Source: Syntrophobacterales bacterium
Lineage (GTDB): Bacteria > Desulfobacterota > Syntrophia > Syntrophales > UBA5619
NCBI GenBank assembly: GCA_019429105.1
Contig: JAHYJE010000025.1
Coordinates: 1 to 50,234, forward strand
Reading direction: 5' to 3'
DNA length: 50,234 nt
Shown here: one piece after another, positions 50,110-50,234 of the stretch
Position numbering within the stretch: position 1 is the stretch's first letter
How the letters are laid out: each line of letters begins with the position of its first letter
Translations under genes and position numbers: made by a program
The notes under the pieces: generated by a model
Seen by the model: the letters and a program-made list of their open reading frames with translations, nothing else
Databases searched by the model: none
What the model was told of the DNA's origin: nothing

Positions 50110-50234
50110 GTGCGGCCGGGCAAGGTCGCGTAATCAAGCGGGTGAAAGTCCCGCCCCGGAAGGAAGGCCATCCACCGGGTAGCGAGTCCTTGGAGGCTGA
50201 TTGGTAACAGTCAGTTTTAAGCGTAGGACAGCAA
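50110..50234 (+). mobile_element. 5' end of a bacterial group II intron (truncated by the window edge)
   Basis: The sequence begins GTGCGGCC, the consensus 5' splice start of group II introns. It continues with the domain I pattern AAGCGGGTGAAAGTCCCGCC, CGGAAGGAAGGCC, ACCGGGTAGCGAGTCC and GGTAACAGTCAG typical of bacterial introns. The reverse transcriptase gene and domains II-VI would lie beyond the window. It is in the sense orientation of msbA and 23 nt after its stop. Confidence 0.8.

Noticed and set aside
1-50234. CRISPR array
   Set aside because: No regularly spaced direct repeats with unique spacers were seen. The only tandem repeats are the 21-nt units without spacers.

Overview
The window reads as a chromosomal segment of a Gram-negative, anaerobic bacterium, most likely from the Desulfobacterota (Deltaproteobacteria, Syntrophus/Smithella-like). 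This is inferred from the lysS-lolC-lolD-bamA-skp-lpxD-lpxA-(Gfo/Idh)-lpxB-msbA envelope operon, a tungsten/molybdenum aldehyde:ferredoxin oxidoreductase, a corrinoid-type URO-D protein and the general codon use. There are no rRNA or tRNA genes and no CRISPR array.

Region 1 (1-10110, all on the minus strand) is metabolic and housekeeping. It holds the 5' part of a membrane diguanylate cyclase, an aldehyde:ferredoxin oxidoreductase, a TauE/SafE permease, a URO-D-family protein, a thiamine-diphosphate 2-hydroxyacyl lyase/acetolactate-synthase-like enzyme, an SDR dehydrogenase, SSB, and a radical SAM protein whose N-terminal half looks like a decayed ABC-type ATPase. A MITE-like repeat lies between the ThDP enzyme and the SDR gene.

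Region 2 (about 10.1-37.5 kb, plus strand except one small gene) is a defence island. It opens with remnants and an AAA_14/DUF4143 ATPase. A type-1-like BREX operon follows: brxA, brxB, brxC, pglX, [fic with a convergent antitoxin], [YhaO/YhaN-like nuclease-ATPase pair], [DUF932 protein], pglZ, brxL. Both brxC and pglX contain one in-frame stop codon, and clearly homologous sequence continues in the same frame behind each. As written, the BREX system is therefore either inactivated or dependent on readthrough. After a 120-bp MITE with perfect 15-bp ends comes a second, tightly coupled module: a 64-aa protein, a zinc-hook Rad50-like ATPase, a RecQ helicase with a long C-terminal extension (probable dual-OB domain), and two tandem DUF488 proteins. 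I do not recognise this module as a named defence system. It is the best candidate here for something undescribed.

Region 3 (37.5-50.1 kb) is the envelope operon: LysRS, lipoprotein release (LolC, LolD), outer-membrane protein assembly (BamA, Skp/OmpH) and lipid A synthesis and export (LpxD, LpxA, an oxidoreductase, LpxB, MsbA). Genes are packed with 4-8 bp overlaps. fabZ, usual between lpxD and lpxA, is absent. A 21-nt repeat forms the first 16 codons of both skp and the oxidoreductase gene, and the same repeat is nested inside the MITE of region 1. The window ends in the 5' part of a group II intron directly behind msbA.
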